64,000 bases of DNA from Bacteroidota bacterium (GTDB taxonomy: Bacteria > Bacteroidota > Bacteroidia > Cytophagales > UBA9547), in NCBI GenBank assembly GCA_004293915.1, contig RDZG01000058.1, positions 1-64,000 of the forward strand, read 5' to 3'. The translations under genes were made by a program, and so were the position numbers. Of the stretch, positions 56,251 to 64,000 are shown piece by piece (positions within the stretch are counted from its first letter, which is position 1; each line of letters starts with the position of its first letter). The notes under the pieces were generated by a model, which ran no database searches, was not told where the DNA came from, and was given only the letters and a program-made list of their open reading frames with translations.

Positions 56251-57375
56251 TTGAAAATAGCCATTGTACAAGATGAGTTAATTAGTAAAGCTGGCGGAGA
56301 AAGAGTTGGTTTGTGTTATCATTATGCTTTTCCTAATGCTGATTTTTACTCCATTGCTTATAATCCTAATGGCACTTTTGAAGAATTTAAAAAAATTAAA
56401 ATCAACACCAATTGGTATTCTAAAATTGCCCAAACACAAAAAAAGTATCAAAAATATTTTTTTCCTTTGGGCATTTTGGCTGCTCACATGCTTGATTTGC
56501 GAAAATATGATGTAGTTATTCAAAGTGGTACGCATTGTTCAAAATATGTAAGAGTAAATAAAAATGCACTTGTTGTTTGTTATTGCTACACACCTTTCAG
56601 ATTAGCCTGGAATCCAGCATCTTATTTAGCCTATTTAGAATCGAAAGGATTGAGCAGAATACTTTATAATATTACTATAAATATTTTAAAAACTATTGAT
56701 AAACATTTTGGAAATCGTCCAGATTTTTTTAATGGCATGACAGAAGAAACCAAACAGCGATTAATAACTGCTTATCAACCTAGAAACGAAATAAAAATTA
56801 TTCCACCTCCCGTAAATGCTTCACAATATTATATTTCTGAAAAGCCAAAAGAATATTATTTTATTGTTTCAAGATTAGAGTTTTATAAAAAAGTAGATAT
56901 AGTAGTTAATGTATTTAATAAATTAGGAAAAAATTTAATTGTAGTTGGAAAAGGCACGCAAGAAGAATATTTAAAATCAATAGCAAAATCTAATATAACT
57001 TTCAAAAAAGGACTTTCTGGAGCCGAATTAGCTGATTTATACGCTAATTGCAAAGGTTTTTTGATGCCACAACACGAAGATTATGGCATAACTCCACTCG
57101 AAGCAAATGCTTCGGGCAGGCCCGTAATTGCTTATGCCAAAGGCGGAGTTTTGGAAACTATGATTCCATATACTAATAACGAAAACGAATGCACAGCTTT
57201 GTTTTTTGAGCATCAAACCGAAGAAAGTTTGACAGAAGCCATTTTGAAATTTGAAACCTTGAAATTTAATTCCCAATTCATTAGAAACCATGCAGAAAAA
57301 TTTGACGAACCTATTTTTGTTGAAAAAATAAAAAACTTTGTGTTAGAAAAAGCCAATGAAAAAGGGTTGAAGTAA
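56251..57375 (+). CDS. Family 4 glycosyltransferase
   Basis: 374 aa starting at a TTG 4 bp after the gmd stop. KIAIVQDELISKAGGERVGL at the N-terminus, IVSRLEFYKKVDIVVNVFN in the middle and EDYGITPLEANASGRPVIAY at the C-terminus are the GT-B signature. Coupled to the gmd-like gene by proximity; the acceptor is unknown. Confidence 0.86.
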   Translation: MKIAIVQDELISKAGGERVGLCYHYAFPNADFYSIAYNPNGTFEEFKKIKINTNWYSKIAQTQKKYQKYFFPLGILAAHMLDLRKYDVVIQSGTHCSKYVRVNKNALVVCYCYTPFRLAWNPASYLAYLESKGLSRILYNITINILKTIDKHFGNRPDFFNGMTEETKQRLITAYQPRNEIKIIPPPVNASQYYISEKPKEYYFIVSRLEFYKKVDIVVNVFNKLGKNLIVVGKGTQEEYLKSIAKSNITFKKGLSGAELADLYANCKGFLMPQHEDYGITPLEANASGRPVIAYAKGGVLETMIPYTNNENECTALFFEHQTEESLTEAILKFETLKFNSQFIRNHAEKFDEPIFVEKIKNFVLEKANEKGLK

Positions 57376-57393
57376 AGTAAAATTTCAAATTTA

Positions 57394-58305
57394 CTAAACC
57401 CGCAATCCACCTGAATGTATAGCTAAAATCGATGTATTTGGCTTAAAGTAACCTTTTTTTATCAAATCAAAAATCCCAAAAAACATTTTTCCTGTATATA
57501 CAAACTCGATTGGCATTTGAAATTGAAGTTCAAAATCCGAAATAAATTTTTTCAACTCACTTGTGTATTTTGCATATCCTCCGAAATGGTAATCAGTGTT
57601 TATTTCCCAATTTGTATATTTTTTTGCATTTGATTGTGATATCAAATTAGCCACATCATATTTTAAAAAATCGCCTTTTAGGCTAGAAAACCCAATTATA
57701 TTCGACAGATTTTGAGATGCTTGTATGATTCCTGCCATTGTTCCACCTGTACCTACACACGCACAGATGAAATCAAATTTTTTAAAATCTCGTTGGTCTA
57801 TAATTTCTTCACATCCTTTTATTGCCAAATCGTTTGTGCCTCCTTCGGGTAAAATTAGTATGGATTCAGGTATATAATTTTCAATAATTTTGCTTAAAAT
57901 AGTATAGTTTTTTTCTTGTGTAAGTATTTTATACGTGGTTCTATCAACAAAAATAAGCTTCATTCCGCATGTGTTTTGTGCAAAATCTAATGTAAAATTT
58001 AGTTCTTTAATTTCTTCCCCACGAATAATTCCAATCGTATTAAATCCAAAAACTTTCCCTGCCGCAGCTGTAGCATAAATATGGTTCGAAAATGCCCCTC
58101 CAAAGGTTAAAAGCGTTTTTTTATTTGTTTTTTTTGCAAAATCTAAATTGTATTTGAGTTTTCGCCATTTGTTTCCTGCAATTTGAGGATGAATCAAATA
58201 ATCTGCTTTTACGAAAAGTTTAATGTTATGGTTATTCAAAAAATCGGATTTTAGAGCTACAATTTGAGCTAAATTCTCATTGGGGTATGTAAAATCTAAA
58301 TTCAA
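57394..58305 (-). CDS. ACC deaminase/D-cysteine desulfhydrase-like PLP enzyme
   Basis: 303 aa. IAGNKWRKLKYNLDF contains the PLP-binding Lys region (fold II), followed by TFGGAFSNHIYATAAAG, LPEGGTNDLA and ACVGTGGTMAG for phosphate and ring binding. The family deaminates 1-aminocyclopropane-1-carboxylate or removes sulfide from D-cysteine; the two cannot be distinguished here. It is convergent with the GT4 gene. Confidence 0.88.
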   Translation of the reverse strand: MNLDFTYPNENLAQIVALKSDFLNNHNIKLFVKADYLIHPQIAGNKWRKLKYNLDFAKKTNKKTLLTFGGAFSNHIYATAAAGKVFGFNTIGIIRGEEIKELNFTLDFAQNTCGMKLIFVDRTTYKILTQEKNYTILSKIIENYIPESILILPEGGTNDLAIKGCEEIIDQRDFKKFDFICACVGTGGTMAGIIQASQNLSNIIGFSSLKGDFLKYDVANLISQSNAKKYTNWEINTDYHFGGYAKYTSELKKFISDFELQFQMPIEFVYTGKMFFGIFDLIKKGYFKPNTSILAIHSGGLRV

Positions 58306-58308
58306 AAT

Positions 58309-58887
58309 TTAAAAGAAAAATCCAGTTCTAATCACAAACGGACCGTAGATACTATTTGGGTTTCTGTTATTAAAATTGTATAAAACAGTAACCATCATGC
58401 CTCCTCTATTTCCAAATCGAACCAAATATCCACCTCCAAGCATAGGTAAAGTTGTCCAAATACGTTCTTCGTAACCAGATCTAAATTGTGCTGTATTTAG
58501 AAACGAAACTTCGCCAGTGGCAAAAAAATCTTCTGTAATCATAAAGCGTGCAAAAGGAGCCAATCCATAAACCGAATAGCCAGGAATAAATCGCTGTTTG
58601 GCATAAATATAGGTAAAGATTCCCCCAAGCGAAAATCTTTCTGTGATTTTATAGCCTACCAAAGGCGATATTTGAATTGCGGTAATTGTACCAAATTGCA
58701 AGCCAATATTTCCGCCAAAATATAATTTATCCCAAACATTATTTTCTTCCATGGGTGGTTTTGGCTGTTCTTTTTTGGGTTGCTCAGCAACTTGTTTTGC
58801 TTTTTCTGGGTCGTAATATTGTGCAAAAACATTGTTAGCATTTAGCGTAATAAAAATTATAATCAGGAAGTAAATTCGTGCAAACAT
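58309..58887 (-). CDS. Outer-membrane beta-barrel-like protein
   Basis: 192 aa with a signal ending near VFAQYY. A Lys/Pro/Gln-rich linker precedes a barrel-like region with alternating strands (KITERFSLGGIFTYIYAKQR, GGYLVRFGNRGGMMVTVLYN) ending in GFFF, a typical C-terminal aromatic. Function unknown. Confidence 0.7.
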   Translation of the reverse strand: MFARIYFLIIIFITLNANNVFAQYYDPEKAKQVAEQPKKEQPKPPMEENNVWDKLYFGGNIGLQFGTITAIQISPLVGYKITERFSLGGIFTYIYAKQRFIPGYSVYGLAPFARFMITEDFFATGEVSFLNTAQFRSGYEERIWTTLPMLGGGYLVRFGNRGGMMVTVLYNFNNRNPNSIYGPFVIRTGFFF

Positions 58888-58930
58888 GATTCTAATTTAG
58901 TGAAATTTATCTAATTATTAGTTTACTTTT

Positions 58931-60634
58931 CTAAAATTTTCTTTTTCTATTTGCTAAATAGGTTTCTACATCGGCTAACGTTTTTGAATTAAAGTTCATT
59001 TCTGCCGTAAGTCCGCCTTTTCTACCTACACAAACGCCAAAATGTACATCTTTTAATCCAACTAATTCGTGTGCATCAGGGTTTACACTCAACATTACAC
59101 CTTTTTCTAATGCATAATGAATATACCTCCAATCCAAATCCAATCGCCAAGGATTTGCATTTATTTCTATTATGACTTTATTTGCAGCACAAGCATCTAT
59201 AATTTTTTGATAATCAATAGGATAGCCTTGTCTTCGGAGCAAAAGCCTGCCTGTTGGATGTCCCAAAAAAGTAGTAAATGGATTTTCGATTGCTTTAATT
59301 AATCGCTCGGTTGCTTTTTGGATATCCATTTTTAAATTCGAATGTATAGAAGCGACTATAAAATCAAACGTTTTTAAAATTTCGTTTGGATAATCAAGTG
59401 AACCATCGCCTAAAATATCAGATTCAATGCCTTTAAAAATCTTGAAATTTGGACCTATTTTGTCGTTTAATTCATCTATTTCGGCATGTTGTTTCAAAAT
59501 TGCATCTGGTTTTAATCCTCCTGCATAGTTTGCAGTTTGCGAATGGTCCGAAATTCCGAAATAGCTGTATCCCAACTCCCTACAATAACTTACCATTTCT
59601 TCTATTGTATTTTCGCCATCGCTGTATTTGCTATGATTATGAAAACTTCCTTTTATGTCTGAATCACAAATTAGTTTTGGTAATTTATTGTTTTTTGCAG
59701 CCTCAATTTCAAAATATCCTTCACGCAATTCGGGTTCTATAAAAGGCAAATTTTGTGAAATAAAAAATTCGTTTTCTGATGAAAACGAATTTGATTTTAA
59801 AACTTTACTAACCGTTTCTTTTTCTGTAATCAACTGACTTAGATGCAATTGCGATGCAGTTTTTAAATACATTTCAGAGCCATAATTTGATTTTTTAGCT
59901 GTTCTAATTTCAATATTTAGTTCAGAACTTTTATAATTTCCTCGCCAAATGTATGGACTTGAATGAGCTAAATTTTGAACAAAATCAGGTTCTATATTTA
60001 ATTTTTTAAATTCAAAAGCCGTGTTTTCTGCCTCAACCAAAAATTCTATTTTATCAACAATTTCGGATTTTCTACGCATGTCGCCAATCAAATCTACCTG
60101 AAATGGAGCAAAAATTGATTTTAATTTTTGTTCTAATGCTATTGCAAAGTCTTCAAAATCAGCATAATAATATTTTCCTTTTGATTTTTCTTGAAACAAT
60201 AAATACTCATATACTTCTTCTTGGAGCTTTTCGCCAATTCCTTTTATTTGAGCTAAAATATTTTGTTCACAAGCTGTTTTTAAGGCTTCAATCGTTTCTA
60301 TTTGGTGCGTTTTCCAAATTGTTTGTACTTTTTTGGGACCTAAGCCAGTTATAGAAAGCATTTTTACTACTTCAATAGGTGTTTTCTCTAGTAAAACTTG
60401 TAAATCCCCAAACGTGTTTTTAGTTGAAATTTCAATAATTTTTGATGCAATACTTTTCCCTATTCCGTGTAAATTTACTAATTCATTTTCGCTCAATCCA
60501 GCAATTGGAACACCTATTTTACCAATAAAATACGATGAATTTGCATAAGATTTTACTTTGAAAATATTTTCATCGTGTAATTCTAATAATTTGCCGAAAA
60601 ATTTTAGTAAATTGGCTATCTCTTTATTGCTCAT
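58931..60634 (-). CDS. PolX family protein with degenerate polymerase and intact PHP domain
   Basis: 567 aa. An N-terminal helix-hairpin-helix and Pol beta-like region runs to about 320 and a PHP domain from about 330 to the end. The usual polymerase DxD is replaced by DKIEFLV near residues 190-197 (K and E at the metal positions) and the third Asp by IEIR near 240, so polymerisation is unlikely. The PHP ligands appear intact (FHNHSKYSDG, GISDHSQ, KGIESDILGDG, VASIHSN, LGHPTGR, VNPDAHE), so 3'-5' exonuclease or phosphoesterase activity is expected. Confidence 0.88.
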   Translation of the reverse strand: MSNKEIANLLKFFGKLLELHDENIFKVKSYANSSYFIGKIGVPIAGLSENELVNLHGIGKSIASKIIEISTKNTFGDLQVLLEKTPIEVVKMLSITGLGPKKVQTIWKTHQIETIEALKTACEQNILAQIKGIGEKLQEEVYEYLLFQEKSKGKYYYADFEDFAIALEQKLKSIFAPFQVDLIGDMRRKSEIVDKIEFLVEAENTAFEFKKLNIEPDFVQNLAHSSPYIWRGNYKSSELNIEIRTAKKSNYGSEMYLKTASQLHLSQLITEKETVSKVLKSNSFSSENEFFISQNLPFIEPELREGYFEIEAAKNNKLPKLICDSDIKGSFHNHSKYSDGENTIEEMVSYCRELGYSYFGISDHSQTANYAGGLKPDAILKQHAEIDELNDKIGPNFKIFKGIESDILGDGSLDYPNEILKTFDFIVASIHSNLKMDIQKATERLIKAIENPFTTFLGHPTGRLLLRRQGYPIDYQKIIDACAANKVIIEINANPWRLDLDWRYIHYALEKGVMLSVNPDAHELVGLKDVHFGVCVGRKGGLTAEMNFNSKTLADVETYLANRKRKF

Positions 60635-60679
60635 TAGCGTATATGTTATAATTATGCAAATAAATTACATTATTGCAAA

Positions 60680-61150
60680 ATGAAAGCTTTTTTTGTTTCG
60701 TTATTGTTATTTTTTTTATTTAATGGATGCAAAACAAGGCGATTAGTGGTTTCGGATGTAGAAGGACCAAGAATTGAATTGAAATTTAATTCTAAAACAC
60801 CAGAAGAGCTTTTTGGAGTTTGGATGAATGCCTACGAAGAAGAAAAACTAAATGGAGAAAGTGTATATCGTCCACAAACGTATGATTTTCAGCTTTCACG
60901 TGGTCGTTCGGGCATGGAATTTTTGCCTAATGGTACTTTTTATGAAATATATCCTGGACCAACTGATGCCTATGCGAAAATCGAAGGAAACTGGATTTAT
61001 TCTGCCAAAACAAGGAGTATTGATATTACGTTTCCAGAGAAAAATACAGTTACTTCTTCAACTAAAATCCAAGTAAATCCAAAACCTTATACCTTACTTT
61101 TGCTTTCTATTTCCAAAGAAGTTTTAAAAATCAAAAAACTTGATGATTGA
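60680..61150 (+). CDS. Hypothetical lipoprotein
   Basis: 156 aa with the signal MKAFFVSLLLFFLFNGCKTR, giving an acylated Cys. The rest is a compact beta-rich region (GVWMNAYEEEKLNGESVYRP, FEIYPGP-like FYEIYPGPTDAYAKIEGNWI). It reads as a lipocalin-like small lipoprotein; no family named. Divergent from polX. Confidence 0.65.
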   Translation: MKAFFVSLLLFFLFNGCKTRRLVVSDVEGPRIELKFNSKTPEELFGVWMNAYEEEKLNGESVYRPQTYDFQLSRGRSGMEFLPNGTFYEIYPGPTDAYAKIEGNWIYSAKTRSIDITFPEKNTVTSSTKIQVNPKPYTLLLLSISKEVLKIKKLDD

Positions 61151-61218
61151 TTTTTTGCAATTAATAGTACCTATTTGTCGATATTTCAAAACGCATTAAA
61201 GCACAATAAAATAAAAAA

Positions 61219-61239
61219 GTCTTGTAGAAACTACAAGAC
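61219..61239 (-). terminator. Terminator after the sigma factor gene
   Basis: GTCTTGTAG (61219-61227), loop AAA, CTACAAGAC (61231-61239). On the minus strand the stem is followed by a T-run (A-run 61213-61218). It ends the ECF sigma transcript and may also work for the plus-strand lipoprotein gene. Confidence 0.88.
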
Positions 61240-61277
61240 CTTTAAAATAATCAAACTAAAACACAACTAAACTTTTC

Positions 61278-61781
61278 TCAATTATACATTGAGAGCATAT
61301 CTTTAAGCTCTTTGCGAGCAATATGAATTCTATTTTTTACTGTTCCAATTGGAATCGCTAATTTTGAAGCAATTTCGCAATACTTAAAGCCTCTGTAATA
61401 CATCATAAACGGTGCTTTTACATCTTCGTCTAAGATTCCAATGGCTTTATTTATATCTTCCAGTGCAAAGTTAATATTTGCTTGGTTAATTGCAACATAT
61501 TTTGTAGAATTTATATAATGTAAATTTTCAGTACTATCAATAAAGGTATTTCTTTTAACCAATTTTTGATAATTCGTAATGAAAGTATTTTTCATTATGG
61601 TATACATCCAAGCCTTAAGATTAGTTCCATCTTCGAACTTATCTTTATTCATAAAGGCTTTTATCATAGTATCTTGCAATAAATCTTTTGATTCATCAAG
61701 ATCTTTAGTTAAACGCATCGCAAACGGCTTCAAAGCTTTTGCTATCGTAGTTAGATTGGCGTTGAATTCGTTTTGGGTCAT
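61278..61781 (-). CDS. ECF RNA polymerase sigma factor
   Basis: About 167 aa from the ATG at 61781 (MTQNEFNANLTTIAKALKPF); an upstream start at 61817 is possible but lies beyond the promoter -7 element. Region 2 (DESKDLLQDTMIKAFMNKDK, LKAWMYTIMKNTFI) and region 4 (APFMMYYRGFKYCEIASKLA, GTVKNRIHIARKELK) are clear. No anti-sigma gene is adjacent. Confidence 0.92.
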   Translation of the reverse strand: MTQNEFNANLTTIAKALKPFAMRLTKDLDESKDLLQDTMIKAFMNKDKFEDGTNLKAWMYTIMKNTFITNYQKLVKRNTFIDSTENLHYINSTKYVAINQANINFALEDINKAIGILDEDVKAPFMMYYRGFKYCEIASKLAIPIGTVKNRIHIARKELKDMLSMYN

Positions 61782-61804
61782 AATTTTGTTTAATTTTAAT
61801 GTAA

Positions 61805-61835
61805 CAAAGTTAAACAAAAATTATTTCAAAACAAA
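61805..61835 (-). promoter_or_regulatory. Consensus promoter of the ECF sigma gene
   Basis: On the minus strand TTTG (61832-61835) is followed by exactly 19 bp and TAACTTTG (61805-61812), a perfect Bacteroidota TTTG-N19-TAnnTTTG promoter, 24 bp upstream of the ATG at 61781. The 15-bp sequence AGTTAAACAAAAATT at 61809-61823 recurs at 61861-61875 and may be a regulator site. Confidence 0.75.
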
Positions 61836-61951
61836 TTTTTGTTTATTTATTTCAACAAAAAGTTAAACAAAAATTTGATTGTATTTATAAATTACTGAAT
61901 ATTAATATGTTATTAGATTTATAAAAATATAGAATTGATGTATTTTTTATT

Positions 61952-63301
61952 TTAAAGTCCTTTTAGAACATTGCAATCCTTAAATTCTGGATCGATTTCA
62001 ATAAAAACTTCGCCTTTGGTGCGATTAAACCAACTGTTGATGAGCTTGTTTTTTTTCTCTTGTATAGTTGCAAATTGTATGCGTTGGTAATCATCTTTTA
62101 GTGTGGCTTGATGTGGCAACGAAATAGATTTTAAATAAACGATACGAAATGCTTCTTTTCCATCATCGGTACGATACGGAATTGGCTCTGTTATCGAACC
62201 AATTTTCATGGTATCGAGCCTAAAATATAGTGCTGGGTCAATTTTTTCGGCAATTAATTTTGTACTTCCAGTTTCTGAATCAGTAATCATTCCACCAGCT
62301 TCTTTGGTCATTTTATCATCAGAATACTCTTTTGCAGCTTTTTCAAATTTTATACTATCTCTTATTATTTTTGTTCTAATCGAATCTAATGATTTTATAA
62401 TTGACTCATTATCAGTTGATGACGATGTTGGTTTTAACAAAATATGACGTGAGTTATATTGATTACCTCTTCTTTCGATAAGCTGTACAATATGAAAACC
62501 AAATTGGCTTTCAAAAACGGGTGAAGTTTCGCCTGACTTTAATTTTAAAGCTGCAGCTTCATATTCTGGCACTAATTCGCCTAATTTAAAAAAACCTAAA
62601 TTGCCATTATCACGAGCCGAAAGTGGATCTTGAGAAAACTCTTTTGCCAAAACACCAAAATCTTCATTTTCTTCAACTATTTTTTTGCGAATATCATTCA
62701 ATTTTTCCCTTGTCAATATTTTTTGATCTTTGCTCACTTTTGGATAAATTACAATATGTCCAACTTCCATTTCTTTTGAAAAAAACGGTAAACTATCTTT
62801 TGGAATTGAATTGTAAAATTTGCGAACTTCAGAAGGAGTAACTTTTACTTTTGCTGTGATATTATCTTGCATTTTTTGCGAAAGAAGTTGGTCTTTCACT
62901 TGTTTGCGAAGCTCTTCTTTTAGTTTTTTGACAGATTTACCAAATTGTGCTTCGAGTTTTTCTTTTGATCCAATTTGAGCAATAAAATATTCCATTCTGC
63001 GGTCTAATTGGGCTTCGACTTGGCGTTCGTCCACATTTACCGAATCTATATCGGCTTTAGCAAGTAGTAATTTGTTTGTTAATAATTGCTCCAAAACAGC
63101 ACAATTTGTTACCTCTGCTTTAAACTCTTGATTAGAGTTAATTGCCTGAATATAAGATAGTTCAAACTCTGATTTTAACAAAATTTGATTATCAACTTTT
63201 GCTATAATTTTGTCTAAAACAACTCCTTTTGGAATTTGTGCTAAAACTGAATTTAACCCGCAAAAAGCAAAAAATATAAATGAAAAAGAAAATCGAAACA
63301 T
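61952..63301 (-). CDS. SurA-like periplasmic peptidyl-prolyl isomerase
   Basis: 449 aa with a signal peptide ending VLAQI. An N-terminal SurA-like helical region (LDKIIAKVDNQILLKSEFEL) precedes two parvulin domains: MEVGHIVIYPKVSKDQ to PVFESQFGFHIVQLIE, then NSRHILLKPTSS onward. It probably chaperones outer-membrane proteins across the periplasm. It starts 33 bp after the DUF4835 gene on the same strand. Confidence 0.9.
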   Translation of the reverse strand: MFRFSFSFIFFAFCGLNSVLAQIPKGVVLDKIIAKVDNQILLKSEFELSYIQAINSNQEFKAEVTNCAVLEQLLTNKLLLAKADIDSVNVDERQVEAQLDRRMEYFIAQIGSKEKLEAQFGKSVKKLKEELRKQVKDQLLSQKMQDNITAKVKVTPSEVRKFYNSIPKDSLPFFSKEMEVGHIVIYPKVSKDQKILTREKLNDIRKKIVEENEDFGVLAKEFSQDPLSARDNGNLGFFKLGELVPEYEAAALKLKSGETSPVFESQFGFHIVQLIERRGNQYNSRHILLKPTSSSTDNESIIKSLDSIRTKIIRDSIKFEKAAKEYSDDKMTKEAGGMITDSETGSTKLIAEKIDPALYFRLDTMKIGSITEPIPYRTDDGKEAFRIVYLKSISLPHQATLKDDYQRIQFATIQEKKNKLINSWFNRTKGEVFIEIDPEFKDCNVLKGL

Positions 63302-63334
63302 GAATGAAAATACTAAATGTGGTGCAAATATAGG

Positions 63335-64000
63335 TTATTTTAATTTCTCGTATTTATCTAAATTTGTAGGATCCATAACACGAAGCAATTCGTAAATACG
63401 AGCTTTTTCTATCGAAGAAGCTTCTTGAAAAATAGAAACAAGTTCGGTTTCTTTGGTATTGAAATAGGTTCGGAGCAAAGTAGAACTTGGTCTAACATCG
63501 TTACACTTTTTAAGTAAGCTTATGGCATCCAGCATTTTAGCTCTACTTTCTTCAGCTTTTCCATCTTTTGCATTTTTTTGCATGGTATCAAATCCAAGTC
63601 TATGGTAAAGATAAGTTGCTTCTCTGAAATCTTTAAATTGAGGACTATTTAAGTTTTCGAAAAACCAATACCTGCTGTTTTGTCCAGAATTTGTTTCCCA
63701 TGCACCATCGCCTTTTTGTTGGGCATTGTTGAGTGTTTGTAAGGCTTTGTCTAAATAAATATTTCCACCAAGTTTGCTAAACGAATCATAGTCAAGAGCC
63801 AAAACCACATAGGCATAAAATGCTAAAATTGAGCCTAAATTAGTAATATATGTATTGTCGTTGAATTCTATGGTTTGAAATTGTTGATAATCAATATTGA
63901 AATCTCTATCCAAAAAGTTTAGCATAATAGTTTCATACGAAGTATTAAAAATAGGACGAGAAGATTGAATCTGAACCGAACCTTTGTATTTTCCCAAACT
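63335..64000 (-). CDS. DUF4835/PorD-like protein, C-terminal part (runs off the window)
   Basis: The open frame continues through the right edge, so only the last about 221 residues are seen. YKGSVQIQSSRPIFNTSYET followed by GGNIYLDKALQTLNNAQQKG, FREATYLYHRLGFDTMQKN and LLRTYFNTKETELVSIFQ match DUF4835, which is annotated as the T9SS protein PorD in some genomes. It supports a type IX secretion system in this organism, consistent with the CTD protease at 6589. Confidence 0.8.
   Translation of the reverse strand, partial: SLGKYKGSVQIQSSRPIFNTSYETIMLNFLDRDFNIDYQQFQTIEFNDNTYITNLGSILAFYAYVVLALDYDSFSKLGGNIYLDKALQTLNNAQQKGDGAWETNSGQNSRYWFFENLNSPQFKDFREATYLYHRLGFDTMQKNAKDGKAEESRAKMLDAISLLKKCNDVRPSSTLLRTYFNTKETELVSIFQEASSIEKARIYELLRVMDPTNLDKYEKLK

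Overview
The window is AT-rich (about one third G+C by eye), densely coded DNA from a member of the Bacteroidota, probably a Chitinophagales/Sphingobacteriales-type organism. Supporting signs are a serine protease with a type IX secretion C-terminal sorting domain, a probable PorD-type (DUF4835) T9SS protein at the right edge, a bacterial geranylgeranylglyceryl phosphate synthase, DUF4293, Bacteroidota-type promoters (TTTG-N19-TAnnTTTG), A-rich start regions without Shine-Dalgarno sequences, and many exported proteins and lipoproteins. I see no rRNA, tRNA, CRISPR array, transposase, integrase or phage module. No gene-free gap exceeds 300 bases.

Layout. 1-3648: heptamer tandem repeat, then an exported sugar isomerase-like TIM barrel and a large PQQ-dehydrogenase-like/cytochrome c lipoprotein. 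3836-4412: rplU (apparently frameshifted) and rpmA. 4599-10471: exported proteins, a T9SS-sorted trypsin-like protease and a rhomboid protease. 10475-14618: a copper-type MbnP/MbnH/beta-barrel locus and neighbours. 14649-22862: housekeeping genes (fur, STAS, purA, accA, Fic, pnuC plus nicotinamide riboside kinase, tpiA, GGGP synthase) and a broken DUF4293 gene. 22849-35875, all on the minus strand: a molybdenum-cofactor and nitrate-assimilation region (large fused nitrate reductase, rubredoxin protein, moaA, moaD, moaE, mobA) in which three small accessory cassettes are embedded: a retropepsin-like protease group, a RES/Xre toxin-antitoxin pair and a DUF4160/DUF2442 pair. 36102-42409: tandem paralogues, a TPR lipoprotein, ribH, a response regulator, an exonuclease, an isolated nuoH and a 2-oxoacid dehydrogenase E2. 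42490-57375: a surface-polysaccharide region (glycosyltransferases, WcaF-like acetyltransferase, Wzy-like polymerase, GDP-mannose dehydratase-like enzyme, flippase-like protein) with menB, trpA and nadD interspersed. 57394-64000: an ACC deaminase-like PLP enzyme, an outer-membrane protein, PolX, an ECF sigma factor, a SurA-like isomerase and the truncated DUF4835 gene.

The most unusual items are: a 510-bp cassette with two tiny membrane-protein genes, flanked by a perfect 61-bp direct repeat that duplicates the first codons of a glycosyltransferase gene; a 24-bp perfect inverted repeat built from CTCATGTCC motifs directly after a Fic-HTH gene; toxin-antitoxin-like pairs coupled into the molybdenum-cofactor operon; a retropepsin-like protease cassette with overlapping small genes; a PolX whose polymerase metal-binding aspartates are replaced; and two genes (rplU, DUF4293) that look frameshifted, which may be assembly errors or real recoding.
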